Part shown: positions 49,590 through 62,068 of the stretch, piece by piece | How positions within the stretch are numbered: the stretch's first letter is position 1 | How the letters are laid out: every line of letters starts with the position of its first letter | Source: Camelus bactrianus | Lineage: Eukaryota > Chordata > Mammalia > Artiodactyla > Camelidae | DNA length: 64,000 bases | Reading direction: 5' to 3' | Assembly (NCBI RefSeq): GCF_048773025.1 | Contig: NC_133547.1 | Location: 196,001-260,000 of the forward strand | The notes under the pieces: generated by a model | Seen by the model: only the letters and a program-made list of their open reading frames with translations | What the model was told of the DNA's origin: nothing | The model's database searches: none | Made by a program: the position numbers and the translations under genes

Positions 49590-49760
49590 AACAACAGCCC
49601 CAATGTTTACTACATGCCAGGCATGCTGTGGGCACTTTCATCAGTTTGCTTGATCCTCACTCGGCCCCTGTGAGGGAGGCAACGCTACCTGACCGATTTC
49701 ACAGGATGGAAACTAAGGCCTCAAGAGGGAAGATGCTCACCTGAGTCCACATGGACAGAT
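49590..49760 (+). mobile_element. MIR
   Basis: Sense MIR with ttactacatgccaggcatgc, gatcctcactcggcccctgt and atggaaactaaggcctcaag in the right order. Confidence 0.75.
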
Positions 49761-50504
49761 GGGGTGATTCGTGCCCCCCTGGAATTAGTCTGGGGATATG
49801 GCACCCCACCAGGGTGACCCAGGGTGGGAATACATGTTTGGAGCAGGAAACCCTGGACCTGCGGCTCCATTTCCCTCTGTGTCTGTTTCCTCTTGGGTCC
49901 AACAGGGACAGTCTTCCGAGAGGATGGACAGCATTATGCCGTGAAGTCTTTGTGAAATGAGGCACAACATGAAACAGCTCTCAGGGCCCTTGCCGCCCAA
50001 GGCCACACTGCCTTCACACTCTACATCCCCACCATGCTGGGCAGGGGCAGGTCACGGGGATCAGGGCTCCACAGAAAGTGGCCCTGTGACTTGATGCTTG
50101 AGGCTGGCCTCAGACTCCTCCCTCTACCACTGTCCCCGAGCCTACACAGAGTCCCTGAGCTGTGGCTCCATGCCACCCCCAGCCTGTGAGCTTCTCAAGG
50201 ACTTGCTGGGCCACGCTGGCCAATTTCCCTAATGCAGGGACAAGGAGGGACCGTCACCACCCTATGTTATATGGATGGGGGAAAACAAGGGCGTAGAGGG
50301 GTTAAGTCAGAGATTGTGAAGCAAACGATGGGCAGGTGGGGATTTGAAGCTGTCCAGTCAGCTTGAGTCTGCGCCTTAAAAAGATCATTTTTTAAATAGA
50401 AGTATGTGTCCTCAGCTCAGTGAGTTTTGACCAGTGCACACACCTGTGTAACCACCATCCAGATCAAGCTCTAGAACTTTCTGTGAGGATGGAATATTCT
50501 GGAG

Positions 50505-50675
50505 CTGTGCTGTCCAATTTGGCAGCCATCAGCCCAGGTGGCGGCTGAGCGGGAGGAATGCAGGTGGTGTGACTGGGAAGTTGAATTTATGATTTTATTT
50601 AAGTTTATTTAATTACTTCACATTTCAATATCTGCGTGTGGCTCATAGCTACCAGTGGGAAGTTCAGCCCTAGGA
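50505..50675. mobile_element. hAT-type MITE fragment
   Basis: gctgtgctgtccaatttggc, ggtgtgactgggaagttgaa, ttattt-rich centre, gcgtgtggctcatagctacc: the order of the MITE whose ends read CAGTGCTGTCCAATA. A second copy lies at 55935-56095. Confidence 0.65.
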
Positions 50676-52319
50676 TGTTTCAGCACCGCGGACAGAGCCC
50701 TTCTGGCTCCCCTGCCAGGAGAGGCCCTCCCCAGCCTCGGGGTGGTGACTGCTGGGACTCCTGACAGCCCACGAGTTGTGTCTGTTCTCCAGCTTCACAC
50801 ACAGGGAATGATATGCTGTGTAACAGGCTGAGGTCTCAGCTCCATGCTGTCAGGTGTGTGGATGATGGCACCAGACACCCGTCAGGATCCCCCGTTATGG
50901 GGACTGTTGAGGACAAAGTGGGCGAGTACTCTGAAGGGTGCTGAAAATTATAGTCCCAGCTGTCCTGAATTCAGGTCCCGACAGAGACTCCCAGGAGGGA
51001 AGGGCTGACTGGTCCCTCTGCCCCTCCCCACAGTGAGCAGATCCCTGGGGCCCTGACCCACCCAGTGCCCTTCCTCCTAGTGTCCTTCCTAAGCTGGGAA
51101 CAGCAAGCATGGGTGGTGAGTAAAGCCTGTTACATCTGGGAGCCAACCACTCTCTGCTGGGCGACCTTGGGCTGCGCAAGTCCTCTTAGGCCTCAGTTTT
51201 CTACCTGTAAAATGGGGTAACAGTACACCTTGTGGAAGGCTGTTTGTTCGTTCATTAACAAATACTCCATGGACCAGGCACCACATCATGAAACTTACAG
51301 TCTGTGATGAATGGGAACCAGGATAAAGTGCTCAGATGTGGTAAGTGCTAAAAAGCATAATGTGGGCGTGGGTGGCCAGGGAAGTCCCCCAAATCGCTAA
51401 ACTTATACCTTCCTGAGTGACTGGTGAGGTGGAGGAGGAGCACGGTGGGCAAGGGGAGCCGCAGGTGAGGCCTGGGAAATGAAGAAATCAGGTCATGCAG
51501 GGCCTGGAAGGCATGGATCGGAGTGTGAATTTGTTTCAAATCAGGGATCAGCAAATTCTGCCCCACTGCCCATTTCTGGACAGCCAGTGAACTAAGAATC
51601 ATTTTTCTAGTTTTAAGTGGTTTGAGGGGAAAGGGTCAAGAGAAGAGCAACGTTAACTGAAATTCTGATTTCAGTGTCCATCAACCAAGTTCTGGATTTT
51701 CTCAGGAAAAAAAATGTGGATCCGTGTTTTCTCTCTTGCTAAGTAAGAACCTCCATGCGTCCTCGGTTTTGCCTCTTGGACTGCAAGGCAGCACTTTACA
51801 GGGAGGGTCTGCTGACCCTGCTCTTATGACCTGGCCGGTGACAGAGGCTCAAGGGGAGGGGTGGCCTCACCGTACACAGTTTAAAGACCCCTCCAGTGTC
51901 ATGTGGAGAGCGATGGAGGGGGCAAGAGAAGGCAGAGAGCTGTGAGGAGGTGGTGGCCTGGGCTAGGTTAACGAGGGCAGGGCGGTGAAGTGAAGGCAGC
52001 AGGTGCAGGGTATATTTTGAAGGAGATCCGGTTTCTGAAAATGTTCAGCCCTGTGAACACCACCGCGCCCTCTGCCTCCCCTGGCCTTGGGCGACGCTTG
52101 CAGGTAGGGATTCCTGTTCCTAGAGTCTACTTCTTACACAGCAGTGGGGCTCCAAGCTCCTGGCTTGGACGTTGGAGCCCAGGGCTGGGATTCTGGCCAG
52201 AGAAGTACTGCTGGGTAAGCACAGGTAGCACGGAGTGGGTGTGGCCACAGCCACACACATGAGCTCCCTTGGGACAGAACAACTGCCTCAGTCCCACAAA
52301 CTGAAAACGTACACCCACA

Positions 52320-52560
52320 CAAAAACGTGAATGTTCACAGTGGCAATGTTTAGGTAAACAAACTCGTGTATCTATACAATGGGGTATTATTCAGCTACAA
52401 AAACGAATGAAGTACCAATACACAGCACAACATGGATGGACTTGGAACACATTATTCTCAGTGAAAAAAGCCAGACACAGAAAAACATACATTGTATGAC
52501 TGCATTTTTAGGAAAAGTCCAGAATAGAAACAAAAAGTGGATTAATGGGTGTTGAGGCTG
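52320..52560 (+). mobile_element. L1 3' end fragment
   Basis: Sense L1: atggggtattattcagctac, aacatggatggacttggaac, attctcagtgaaaaaagcca, cattgtatgactgcattttt. Confidence 0.85.
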
Positions 52561-52599
52561 GGGAAGAGGTGAATGGGGAGTGATGGCTAAAGGTATAAG

Positions 52600-52800
52600 G
52601 CATAGGCACACACTTGAGTCACACCTGCACACACAGGTGGTGTCACACATGCAGGACACCCCTCTCCTCACACACACGCAGTGACACAGTTAAGCACATG
52701 GACACACGAGGACACACCTACACACAGATTAAGTCTCACATGCAGGACACTCCCTCCGTTGACACGTACACGTGCAGGGTCGCACTCGGACACACACCTG
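52600..52800. repeat. CA-rich minisatellite-like tract
   Basis: Degenerate (CA)n with a longer repeat: cacatgcaggacac appears at about 52644 and again at about 52737, so a unit near 95 bases seems duplicated. Confidence 0.55.
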
Positions 52801-52849
52801 AGGTCTCACCTGCTCCTGCAGGTCGTTCCCCGTCCCCAACCCCTAGGAC

Positions 52850-53200
52850 GCGCACCACACCCTCCTCTCTCCGCTCCCCTACAGGCTGTCGGGCCCAGGT
52901 GTACGCCCCCTCCAGCCCCACCGCGTGCACACGCGAGCAACCCCTTCCTCTCACTCACACCTGCCACCCAGCTGGGACAGCGGACTCACCAAGGTGGGAC
53001 CGCGCCTCCTACCGCCCGGTGCGCGCTCACCAAGGGCACTTCCGCCTGGCGCCGGAGGCTAGGACTTCACCTCCCAGCGGGCCCCGAGCCCGCGGGCCTG
53101 GAACGGGCCAGCACGGCGCGAATGGCCTCCTGGGAAATGAAATCCAAGAGCGCCTCCACAGGAAGAAGCGTGGGAATTGGTCATCAGCTGAGCCCTGCGG
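52850..53200. promoter_or_regulatory. Orphan CpG promoter with two opposed ZNF143-type sites
   Basis: CpG-rich block with ACTTCACCTCCCAGCG at about 53064-53079 on the plus strand and GGATTTCATTTCCCAGGAGG on the minus strand (53125-53144), both close to the ZNF143 core. On the minus strand tandem donor-like sites occur (TTG|GTGAGT at about 52990, GCAG|GTGAGA at about 52806). No coding exon follows on either strand inside the window. In human the primate gene ERVK3-1 lies in the matching interval and may use such a promoter; that link is speculative. Confidence 0.5.
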
Positions 53201-53479
53201 TGGGAAGACTAGATCTATACTGGCACTGCACGTAGTTTTCTGTATGTCCTTGTAGGTGTGCAGCCTATGTACTTTCCCCATCTTTCTCTTTGCACATATA
53301 TCTGTGTAAGTATTAATGGAAGAAAGTTTCATATCTTCAGGTGTGAAAAAGTCATTCTGTTGAGTCCATGATTTAACTTTACATTTATGCTAACTAAAAC
53401 ATACATTGTATTACCGTATTATTTACTCTAATTGTTAAAGAAAAGGGTGCACTGATCAAAAGTAAAGAATGTCCATGTT

Positions 53480-53785
53480 AAAAATAAAGGTTGCCTCCCT
53501 TCCTGGGACACCAATGCTAGGCCTCCTTCAATGATGACTCCCTTCCCAGGTGCCAAGGCCACACTAACTTGCTGTGTATGTGCTGGTCTAGTTTTTAAAA
53601 CCTTGAAGGACTATATCCCTGACTTGTTTGGTGTTCTTTGTTCTGACAGGATATAGAACTGCTGAAAACCATGCTTCAATGGAGCAGTTTCTCAGAGTTA
53701 TCTGAGAGGCTGTCTCCTGGACTATATAGTCCTCAGTTTGGCTCCAGTGAAACTTTTCTATTTCTATTATAGGTTGTTAATTATT
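53480..53785 (+). mobile_element. LTR-like fossil, sense
   Basis: Unique-looking U3-like text, then gagaggctgtctcctggact, atagtcctcagtttggctcc and an aaacttttctatttct end, which resembles an LTR R-U5 junction. Ends not defined. Broken. Family not named. Confidence 0.45.
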
Positions 53786-54264
53786 TCCATTGATAGTATA
53801 TAGTGTGGGAATTTGCCCCCGAACCTATATATCCTTCAGCAAATGTCCACCCACCCAAGACACAAGGGAGAAACCATGCCATCACCTACTCCATAGCCCA
53901 CATGCTAATTTCTCCCAGTAATGCCCTAGGTACTTTCTCTTTCATTTTTTATTGAAAACCACACTTTGCACTCTGCTGCCCCATCTTGAGTCATCTTCAA
54001 TCTGGAAGGAATCCTCAGCTTTTTTTTCTTTTTAATAGTCTTCACATTTTTCATGTTTCCAATCTGGTTTTTCAAACTGTCTTCCAATTTAGATTTGACT
54101 GATTGTTCCTGTATATATAACTTAAAACAATCATAATCATATTTTACACGCTCCTGTTTCTTTCCACTGACTCTAACCATTTCTCCACTTCATTATTTTT
54201 TGAAAACTGTTCTTTGTTAAGTGGCTACATATTATTCCATTGTATTATTGGTGGAAGTAATCAA

Positions 54265-54720
54265 TAAACCATCTAAAATAGGAAAGGAAAACAGTTTTAT
54301 TTGAGCCCAACTAAGGACTATAGCCTAGGAGACACAGATCCAAGAAGCACTTGAATTGTGTTCCCACTGACTACAAAATGGGAGAGGCTTATAAAGGCAA
54401 AACCTGCAAAGTTACATAAATTGTCAAGAATTAGGATTAGAGCTGGCAAGAAGTAAGGGTGCTTGTTAGGCAAAGATCGGCTGGGGTCCAAAATGGTTGC
54501 ACAGTTACAAGGGGGAGACCCTGAGACCATAAGCTTGCAGTTGGCAGCCGCTGGCAGATACAGTTTTGAGAACCGCTGGTGGTGTCCTTGAGTCTGATAC
54601 ATTTTAAAAAATTCCAGTTCTCAGTGACACAGAAACATGTCTGAAACCACATCCACAATGATCCCCCAGCTCCATTTTGGATGCCTCAACCATAGTTACT
54701 CCATTTTAGTTCTAAAATGC
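54265..54720 (-). mobile_element. LTR-like fossil, antisense
   Basis: Starts aaaacagttttatttgagcc, caactaaggactatagccta, ggagacac, the reverse complement of the same kind of R-U5 text as the element at 53480-53785. A related family in opposite orientation. Ends not defined; broken. Confidence 0.45.
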
Positions 54721-54984
54721 ATTCTTAGTAGTTAAAGCAGATGTACAATGCACGTTTGACAGGCCTTTCGACAGGCTGTTTTGGATAGAATAAAGTTCAA
54801 GTTAAATCATGTATAAGCCAGAGTGACTTCCCCATATCTCGATACGTAAAAATTTCTTCCATCTGTATGAATTTACCATAACTTACTTTCTCTTTTGGGT
54901 TCTGCACCCAATTCCAATGTGGCAAGGGAGGAGTGGGAAGGTGGGAAAGGGGTTGGGGGGCAGTTTCCTCCAAACCAATAATCA

Positions 54985-55690
54985 ATTAATTCTCTGACAC
55001 TATCAACCAGGAGATAGTGTCAGATTCCACAGGTTGAGGGTTCAGTCCTACAAAACTGCCCTCAAAACCCCACTTCAGACACCAGTCCAGACCGTTACCT
55101 GAACTTCTGACAACTGGTTACAAATCAGAGGCTCCCACATCCCTTCCTTCAGTTTGGTTAATTTGCCAGAGTGGCACACAGACCTCAGCAAACCCATTTA
55201 CTCACCAGATTACCGATTTATCAGAACAGGAGATGACTCAGGAAAAGCCAACTGGGAGAGACGCAGAGCAAGGTGTGGGGGAAGGGGTGGAGCTCCCACA
55301 GCCTCTTCAGGTGCGCACTTGCCCAGAAGGACGCACATTCACCAACCTAGAAGCTGGTCAAACACCCACCTTTGGGGTTTCTTATGGAGACACTTCATTA
55401 TACAGATATGAGAATCATTGGCCACTGCCAATGAATGGCACCCCCAGCCCCAGAAAGCCAGTGAGTGGGAACCCCAACCTTGGGTTCCCTAAGGGCTTTC
55501 CAAAAGTCACTTCATGTAAAAGACACCTTTACACTCTCATCACTCAGGAAATTCCAAGGGTTAGGAGCTCTGCCAGAAGTGGGGATGAAGACCAAATATA
55601 TGTTGTTATAAATCATGGTATCACACCTTTCTCTCCCACCTTTAACTGGAAATTGAGATACTATAAACACATGCAGTGAATGTCCCTGCA
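54985..55690 (-). mobile_element. ERVL-like LTR fossil (MER21-type by resemblance)
   Basis: Antisense LTR text: ggagatagtgtcagattcca, caggttgagggttcagtcct, cttctgacaactggttacaa, ttgccagagtggcacacaga, gaatggcacccccagcccca, accaaatatatgttgttata. About 700 bp. Old and broken. Family assigned from memory only. Confidence 0.55.
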
Positions 55691-55934
55691 CCTTAGTTTT
55701 TCTGTATATCCATGAGGACTCCCTAAAAATCAATAATGGATAGGCACTAGGTGATGCAAATTACCTTCCCTAATGAAGGGATGTCCCTGGGTACAAGATG
55801 GGACATTAAAAGCTCACCCACAGGCAAAAGGCCTGTGTGACCTGGTGGAGAAGCAGACCTAACCCTTTTCCATTCCCCACTGCAGTAAGGCGATCACAAG
55901 GGGGGATTTTTAAAGTCTTCTCAGCCACCTACAG

Positions 55935-56095
55935 TTAGACCAGCACTATCCAAAAGACCGTTCTGAAATGATGGAAATGTTCTATTTGTAACCAGTGAGC
56001 AGTTAAAACATGGCTAGTGTGACTGAGAAACTGACATTTTAACTTTGGTTAATTTATTATCACATGTGGAAACCACATTGGACGGCATATTCTGG
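55935..56095. mobile_element. hAT-type MITE
   Basis: agcactatccaaaagaccgt, tgatggaaatgttctatttg, acatggctagtgtgactgag, aactgacattttaactttgg, tattggac-like end. Same family as 50505-50675. Confidence 0.7.
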
Positions 56096-56539
56096 AAGCT
56101 GTTCACCTTGGGTCTCCTTACCAGAGACTGATGGGAGACTGCTTTTCAGACTGGAAGCAGATTTCTTCCCACCTACCTTTTGCCCAAATGACTTGACAGT
56201 CTCTGAGAATGTGCAAGGAGACACTGAAAATGGAGGGCTTGGCTATTGGCCACAATTTGTGTGTGGGGTCTCACGTTTTGGGTTGGCTGATACAGGGAAT
56301 TTAATAAAATAACTTGGAAATGTATGTGCTACAACTAGCTTGCAGGAAACTTCATGGAGTCCAGGGTATTGTACACTCAACTGGTCCGATTAGCTACACA
56401 CATACACACAGTGTGTGTATATACAGAACAGATGGGGCCAAGACATAGTCATGTGAACCTTTAAGTCCGACAACAGGAAAGAATGGAACAAATCATCAAA
56501 TTTAGCTTAACTGGAAAGAGTTGAGTTTTTAATTTAAAT

Positions 56540-57010
56540 TTATTTTTTGAATTGGTAATAATACTTCTACATGTTTCAAAATTCCAAAAATATCAAAAGA
56601 TAAAGAGTGATAATCATTCCTCATCCCTTCCCCATTTCTCTTCCCCAAGAGCAACTAGGATGTCTGGTTAGTTTGTACCACTCAGGTATCTTGTGTGTGT
56701 GTGTAAAGATGGTTTCCTCTTTACACAAATGGAAACACTATTTTACACCTTTTCACTAAACAATGCTTCTTGGAGCTCTTTTCCACATGAGTTCATAAAG
56801 ACAGTCCCCATTTTAAAGTCTGTGTAGTTTTCCACTCCACCAGAAATCACTGAGCCAGTTCCCTGTGGTGGACACTGAGGCTGTTTCCAGATTTTTACTT
56901 TTGATATCGATACCACAGCAAATACCATATACAAATAGTCTGCACGCATACAAATATATCTGTAGGGTTCACTATCGGCAACTGGTTTGCCGAGACAACT
57001 GGTTTCCATG
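56540..57010 (-). mobile_element. L1 3' region fragment
   Basis: Antisense L1: catgtttcaaaattccaaaa, cttccccaagagcaactagg, cacaaatggaaacactattt, tgcttcttggagctcttttc, gctgtttccagatttttact. A (TG)n run lies inside it near 56694-56704. Confidence 0.7.
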
Positions 57011-60000
57011 TTTGTGATTTAGACAGCAACGAACTAAGTGTCCTTCACAGAGGCTGTATCAATTCATGCTCCCCCAGAAATGTGTATGGAACCCTCCTCC
57101 CACTTCTGGATAAAAGCCAAGGCTGGGAAGATGGCGGGTGGAAGACACGTTGCTACAATCCTCCTGAAAGGTAATTTAAAAAGCTACATGAAACCCATTT
57201 TCAGAGGAAAATGTTCAAAATATAGTTAGAAGCACGTTTCAAGAGAACTAGAAGAGATTCCAATTTTCTAAACACAAGGTAACTATAAGTACTTTTGGTG
57301 TTATGTATAAGATACACGTGTATATTTCAAGAAAACAATTATAAGAAAAATTAACAAAATCTTAAGGTAATGACCATCTCTGGATAGTGGAAGTAGGAGA
57401 AATTAAATTTTAAATCAATCTTCATACTTTTGTGTATTTTCCAGGTTTTGCTACAAAGAATTTGCATTACTTTTATCAACTGATTAAACCGTGTATTTTC
57501 CCTAGTTTACAGTAATTTCCCCTGAGGGGTTTCTTATCTGACTCAGTTTCAAAGTATTATAAGGAAATCAGTAGGAATATTATGCCTAGAAAACATGATC
57601 CGAAATGAGAAATGAAAATGTGCAAAGATCTGGGCTGCACAGGAGTGGGTGGCAAGTGGCGATGGTGACAAGCTTGTCCCCAGCTTTCCCAGTGAGGCCA
57701 CTGCAGCCTCAGGCCACCCAGCGTCCATTCTGAGAACTGTGGGAACATGACCCTTAGGCAACTGCCGTTCTGGGGGCCAAGGTGGAGTGGGGACAGGAAT
57801 CGCAGGCTGGCTTCCCGAGTTGTCCAGAACCACAAAGTTACTGCCGGGTCTCCCGTCCCCAGGGCACACTGGTAGTTGGAACATTCTGAGTCTGCACTCA
57901 CCACTGACAGCACAGTGAGGAGGAAAAGTGGAAAGCGGGGAGAGCTCTGGTGCCCAGGCCACTTGGTGTCACGTCACTTCCCCCTCGTGGCCATCCTGCA
58001 CCAGTGCTGGCAGTGGGAAGGGAATGAAATGAAGGTAGCTGAGATGGTTAGATGGTAAAATCAACAGGACATCCAACTCCTGGCTTGAAGAGTGGGATGG
58101 CAGATGGTAACATACCCTGTGGAAGGGACTGGGGGAGGAGGGACAGGTCTGGACTGGAAAGTGGCATTTCCGTCTGGATTGGTGGTGTGTTCGGAGTCTG
58201 TGGGGCATCTTGGGGGAGCTGAAGCTCAGAGACCAAGATCTGGGAGCGAGTGACACAAAGCCACAGGTGTGGATGGGGACATCAGAGGGGTGTGTGGGGA
58301 CAGCGCCCCAGGGATCCCAACATTTAAGAGGGGCAGGGAGGGCAAGAAGCCCCTCGAGAGATGGAAGGACTCTGAATGAGGGCAGATTTCAGGACGCCAG
58401 GGGGCTGAGCTTTGGAAGGAAGGGGCCCGGCCAGCTGGACAATCCGGGAGATGAAGACACAGCCCCTGAGAAGAAAATGGGGAGCACTGGCGGTCCCTCC
58501 AAGAGACTGGAGCAGAAATGTGGCAGCAGGTTCGGCGATCTGCCTCTCCACCCGCTTCCCGAGACCTCTTTGTACAGGTCTTTGTCTCAGAGGTTAGAAA
58601 AGCTGAACATGAGCTTTCTGAGACCCCTCATCATTAAGGGAGGCCCTGGGACCCAGTCTTGGCCAGTGAGACATAAGTGGGCCTCTGCCAGGAGCTTCTG
58701 GGAAAGGCCTTTCTTTGACCCTTGCCAAAGAAATGACTGCTGCCTCCCTCTTCCTCCAGTCTGGATTGTGATGCAATAGCTGAGCGGCAGCAGCCTCCCC
58801 ATGACCATGAGGGACAGGCTGCGAGAAAACCCAGATTCTGACGTAGCTGAGCCACTGAAGACAGCTTGTGAACAAAGCCTGATTTGTTTAAGCCACTGTT
58901 AACTGGGCGTTGACTTCAGATTCTACCTCCACTACCTGGCCGTGCAGCCTTGGGACAGTAACTGGTCCTGTGCTTTGTTTTCCTTAAGTGTAAAATGACA
59001 CACATCACAGGACCGTCTGAAAACACATCTCCTCTCAGCTATGTAAGCAGAAGGTTATCTGCTAAGCACGAAATAGGAGCTGGTGCGGGCCAAGCTATGA
59101 GGACAGAGCTCCCGTGACAGTGAGAGCTGATGCGAAAAGCCATGAGGACAAGCCTTGAGGAAAGGTGAGCACAGAGCACAGAGAAACTGGAGCTTCGACG
59201 GGGTCTCATGGAGTCTCTGCACATACGCCATGAGGCTGCAAGCATCCCAGAGGCCGGCTCTGCTACAACGGACACTGGGGCCATGGCACTCACAGCATCC
59301 AAAGAACAGAAATGGACACGCAAGTCCAGGTGGAGTTCCAACACTCAGCCACAGTGACCCAGTGCTGAGTGCCGATGCTCAGTCACCGGCCTGGCTCCCA
59401 GAGGTGCTGCCACGCCTCTCTGGGGGGAAATCCCTTCAACGCTGGGCCAATGCAACGTTCCTTCTGCAGGGTATTTTTAGGAACAATTTCTACAAGCTGA
59501 GATGTGCCCTATTCAATTTTCTTTCCTCCCAACTTCTGGTGTTTATGGTTTGTGTTTAACTTTGCTAGTTTCAGCAACTGCAGCAGGAACAGCGAACAAA
59601 CAAGAAAAGGCAACGGTTGTGAGTAACTGGAGCACAGACGTAGAGTCCCAGTGGGCTGGACATTTCATTTCCGGACGGTCCTTGAGGTCTTTAATTTTAG
59701 GTTAGAGAGCAGGCAGGTTAAAATCCTTGGGTTTTGCATCCTTTATGCTATAGATAGCAAGGATCACACCACGGAGACAATGTTCTTCTTTATGTCAAGA
59801 ACAGCAGAGACGAAGGTCAGGAAGCTCTGCTTTCCTCAGGAGGAAAACCGGAGGAAAGCAAAAAGATGACCCAGGCGAAGTTTCCAACAGTGGACATGAA
59901 AATGCTCACATGAGACGGTCCCGTGTTGTATAAAAAGCAGCCGTTTTCTAAGAAGTCTGGCCCTCCTCGGGGTTGACAGCTGAGAGAGAGGTCTTCCAGC

Positions 60001-62068
60001 AGAGACCCCATGGAGAAGGGAGCTGCGCTTGGGAAGGGGCCGACAGCTTGTGAGAGCAGAACGGGGGCACAACACAGCACAGCCCAGCGACTGGAGTCCA
60101 AGTCAGAAGTCAGTCCACCAGGCTGGGAGGGTCTGAGGGGCAGGCCTGGGATGGGCACAAAAGTGAGGTTACCCTGCTGTTTCCCCCAACACAGAAGAAA
60201 AAACTACAAAGGGGAGACCTGTAAATTAAAAGAGACCTAAGGAAAGTATCAACCAAAGGCACTGGGTGGTTTCTCTTTAGATCACAATTAGAAGAAACCA
60301 CACAGAAAACTAAACTTACAAGGCAACCAGGAACACCGGAACACAAGCTGCTTGGTGATGCAGCTTGAGGAACTGCAACTGAGGAATTGTTGTTTCTGTT
60401 TAGATGTGATAGCGGTAATGTAGTTTTACTTGAGATTTAATAAAGTTAGTAATTTTTCCTGCTTCATCATGGTCATTCTTATGAGAAACCAGCACTGTCC
60501 CCCCTTTACTGCAATGCAGGGAAGGAAGAATACGAACACCGACCCTGGGCCACATCCTCGACTCCCACTCCCTCAGGCCATGGCAGGTTTACCCAGCCGG
60601 TGCTTCTGCACTGTCAGTGCAGACATCAACACGGTGAAAAAGGCAAAGTCTTAGCACAATTACAAAAGGGTTTTGTCCCCACGGACCAGCATAGTTACGT
60701 ACATATTTTTGAAAGGCCTTGCTTTTTAGAGATATTCAGAAAAATGGATGAAATGACTTGATTTCTGGAGCTGCTGTGAAAATAATCCTGTGGTAGGTAG
60801 GGGTGCCAGTGAAAATGTATTATCCACGTTTCACATGGAATGTCCAAAACAAAATGCTAAAATTTAATTACTCAGAAAAATAAGTGGATTCTCTTCCTTC
60901 TTCACACCAAACTACAAAGGCCACCAAATACTGAAAAAAAAATTACTGAAAAACATTCTGTACATTCATTAATGATATCATTTGTTCAAGTCAAATGCAT
61001 AGGACTGTTAGTCTAGCCCTGATCCATCAATTTCCAGAGTCAGGAAAGTCAGCGGTTGTGTTGGGTGTGGCTTCTCCACTGCGGGGCCGATGACTCTTGG
61101 TTGAGGGCTGTCTGGAGCTTTGTGGGTGTTCAGCCGCATCTCTGGCCTCTCCCATTGGATGCCAGTGGCATAGCTCCCTTCCACCAGTCCTGACAACCAA
61201 AATGTGTCCAGGCGTCACCAAATGCCTCGTAGGGAACAAAACCACGATGACTGAGATCCTCCATCTCACAGCAACATGGGTGTTCTAAGGCGATGGTTTT
61301 CAACAGGAGCTGTGACAGCCTGAAAAGCTGTGGAATTTCCCGGGGCTTCTCTGTCACCCGATTTGGGCGTGAGTGTGGCTGCCACACAGGCTCTAATGAC
61401 CCTGAAGTGCGGCCCCGGCCCCGTGGACTGTTTATGTATGTGTGAAACCACCTGGTGGTAATGTATGAACTGAGACCCTGGCTCGACCTCAAACACAAAT
61501 TAATTGACATACAAACACAAATTGATTCCTGCATGTTTAGAATGTTATACAAAATCTTCCAGAAATGCAATGGCATTTTGTCTTGCTCAAAACCTTTTCG
61601 AAGAGTTAGTCACCACTCTGGAAAATCACACCCATACATGAATGACCCTTTTAGGGTTTCCTGGCCGACACCACACCGTGTATGACGGCAAATGACAGGC
61701 GGTGCCCCCGGCCTCCGGGCACAGAGGCCGCCCAGTCCCAGGGACAGACTCCACACCAACTCAGCACACATTACCCTGTCAGAAGTTACTTTTGTTTTAA
61801 TTATCCTTTACAGACGGGGCCATTCGTGGATTTTTTGACATCACACACATGTAGGTTACATTACCGGTGAATTCATTTCAGGGTAACAAGAGGTTGGGGG
61901 CACCAGGCTTGAGAGAATGCAGAGGCACTGACCCCAGGTGTTCGGAAAGCATCATTTCCTTAGGAAACCCGAGGGCACTTGTACCCCCAGCCCCCTTTCC
62001 GTAAACACACCATGCGGACTTACCACATCTTTGTACCTGGGCTTCAAAAGTCATCCTCAGTTTCTCCC
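57011..62068. other. Spacer and ZNF8 3' flank
   Basis: A MaLR- or hAT-like remnant at about 58650-58910 (tgtttaagccactgttaac end), an antisense MIR at about 58905-59020, and a MER5A piece at about 61133-61255 (tctggcctctcccattggat, tgacaaccaaaatgtgtcca). The ZNF8 3' UTR should occupy the right end; ATTAAA on the minus strand at about 61795-61800 is a possible polyadenylation signal. No other gene recognised. Confidence 0.45.
61133..61255. mobile_element. MER5A hAT MITE fragment
   Basis: Contains atctctggcctctcccattg, gatgccagtggcat, cctgacaaccaaaatgtgtc, caggcgtcaccaaatgcct and cgtagggaacaaaacc, the second half of MER5A in order. Confidence 0.75.

Larger units (their letters stand above)
48540..52599. 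other. Repeat-rich spacer beyond the ZSCAN22 promoter
   Basis: G-rich gaggtgtg-type sequence at 48600-48740; a MaLR fragment at about 48955-49050 (aagccctaacccccagtggg); MIR at 49590-49760, about 50260-50350 and 51125-51240 (antisense); a short L1 piece at about 50385-50475; a hAT MITE at 50505-50675; an L2-like piece near 51240-51390; and an L1 3' end at 52320-52560. No exon recognised. Confidence 0.55.

Noticed and set aside
53926-54180. 84-codon minus-strand frame rich in Lys (SGKKQERVKYDYDCFKLYIQ)
   Set aside because: Lies in A/T-rich, repeat-flanked DNA; I cannot tie it to any family and the composition is that of random A/T-rich sequence.
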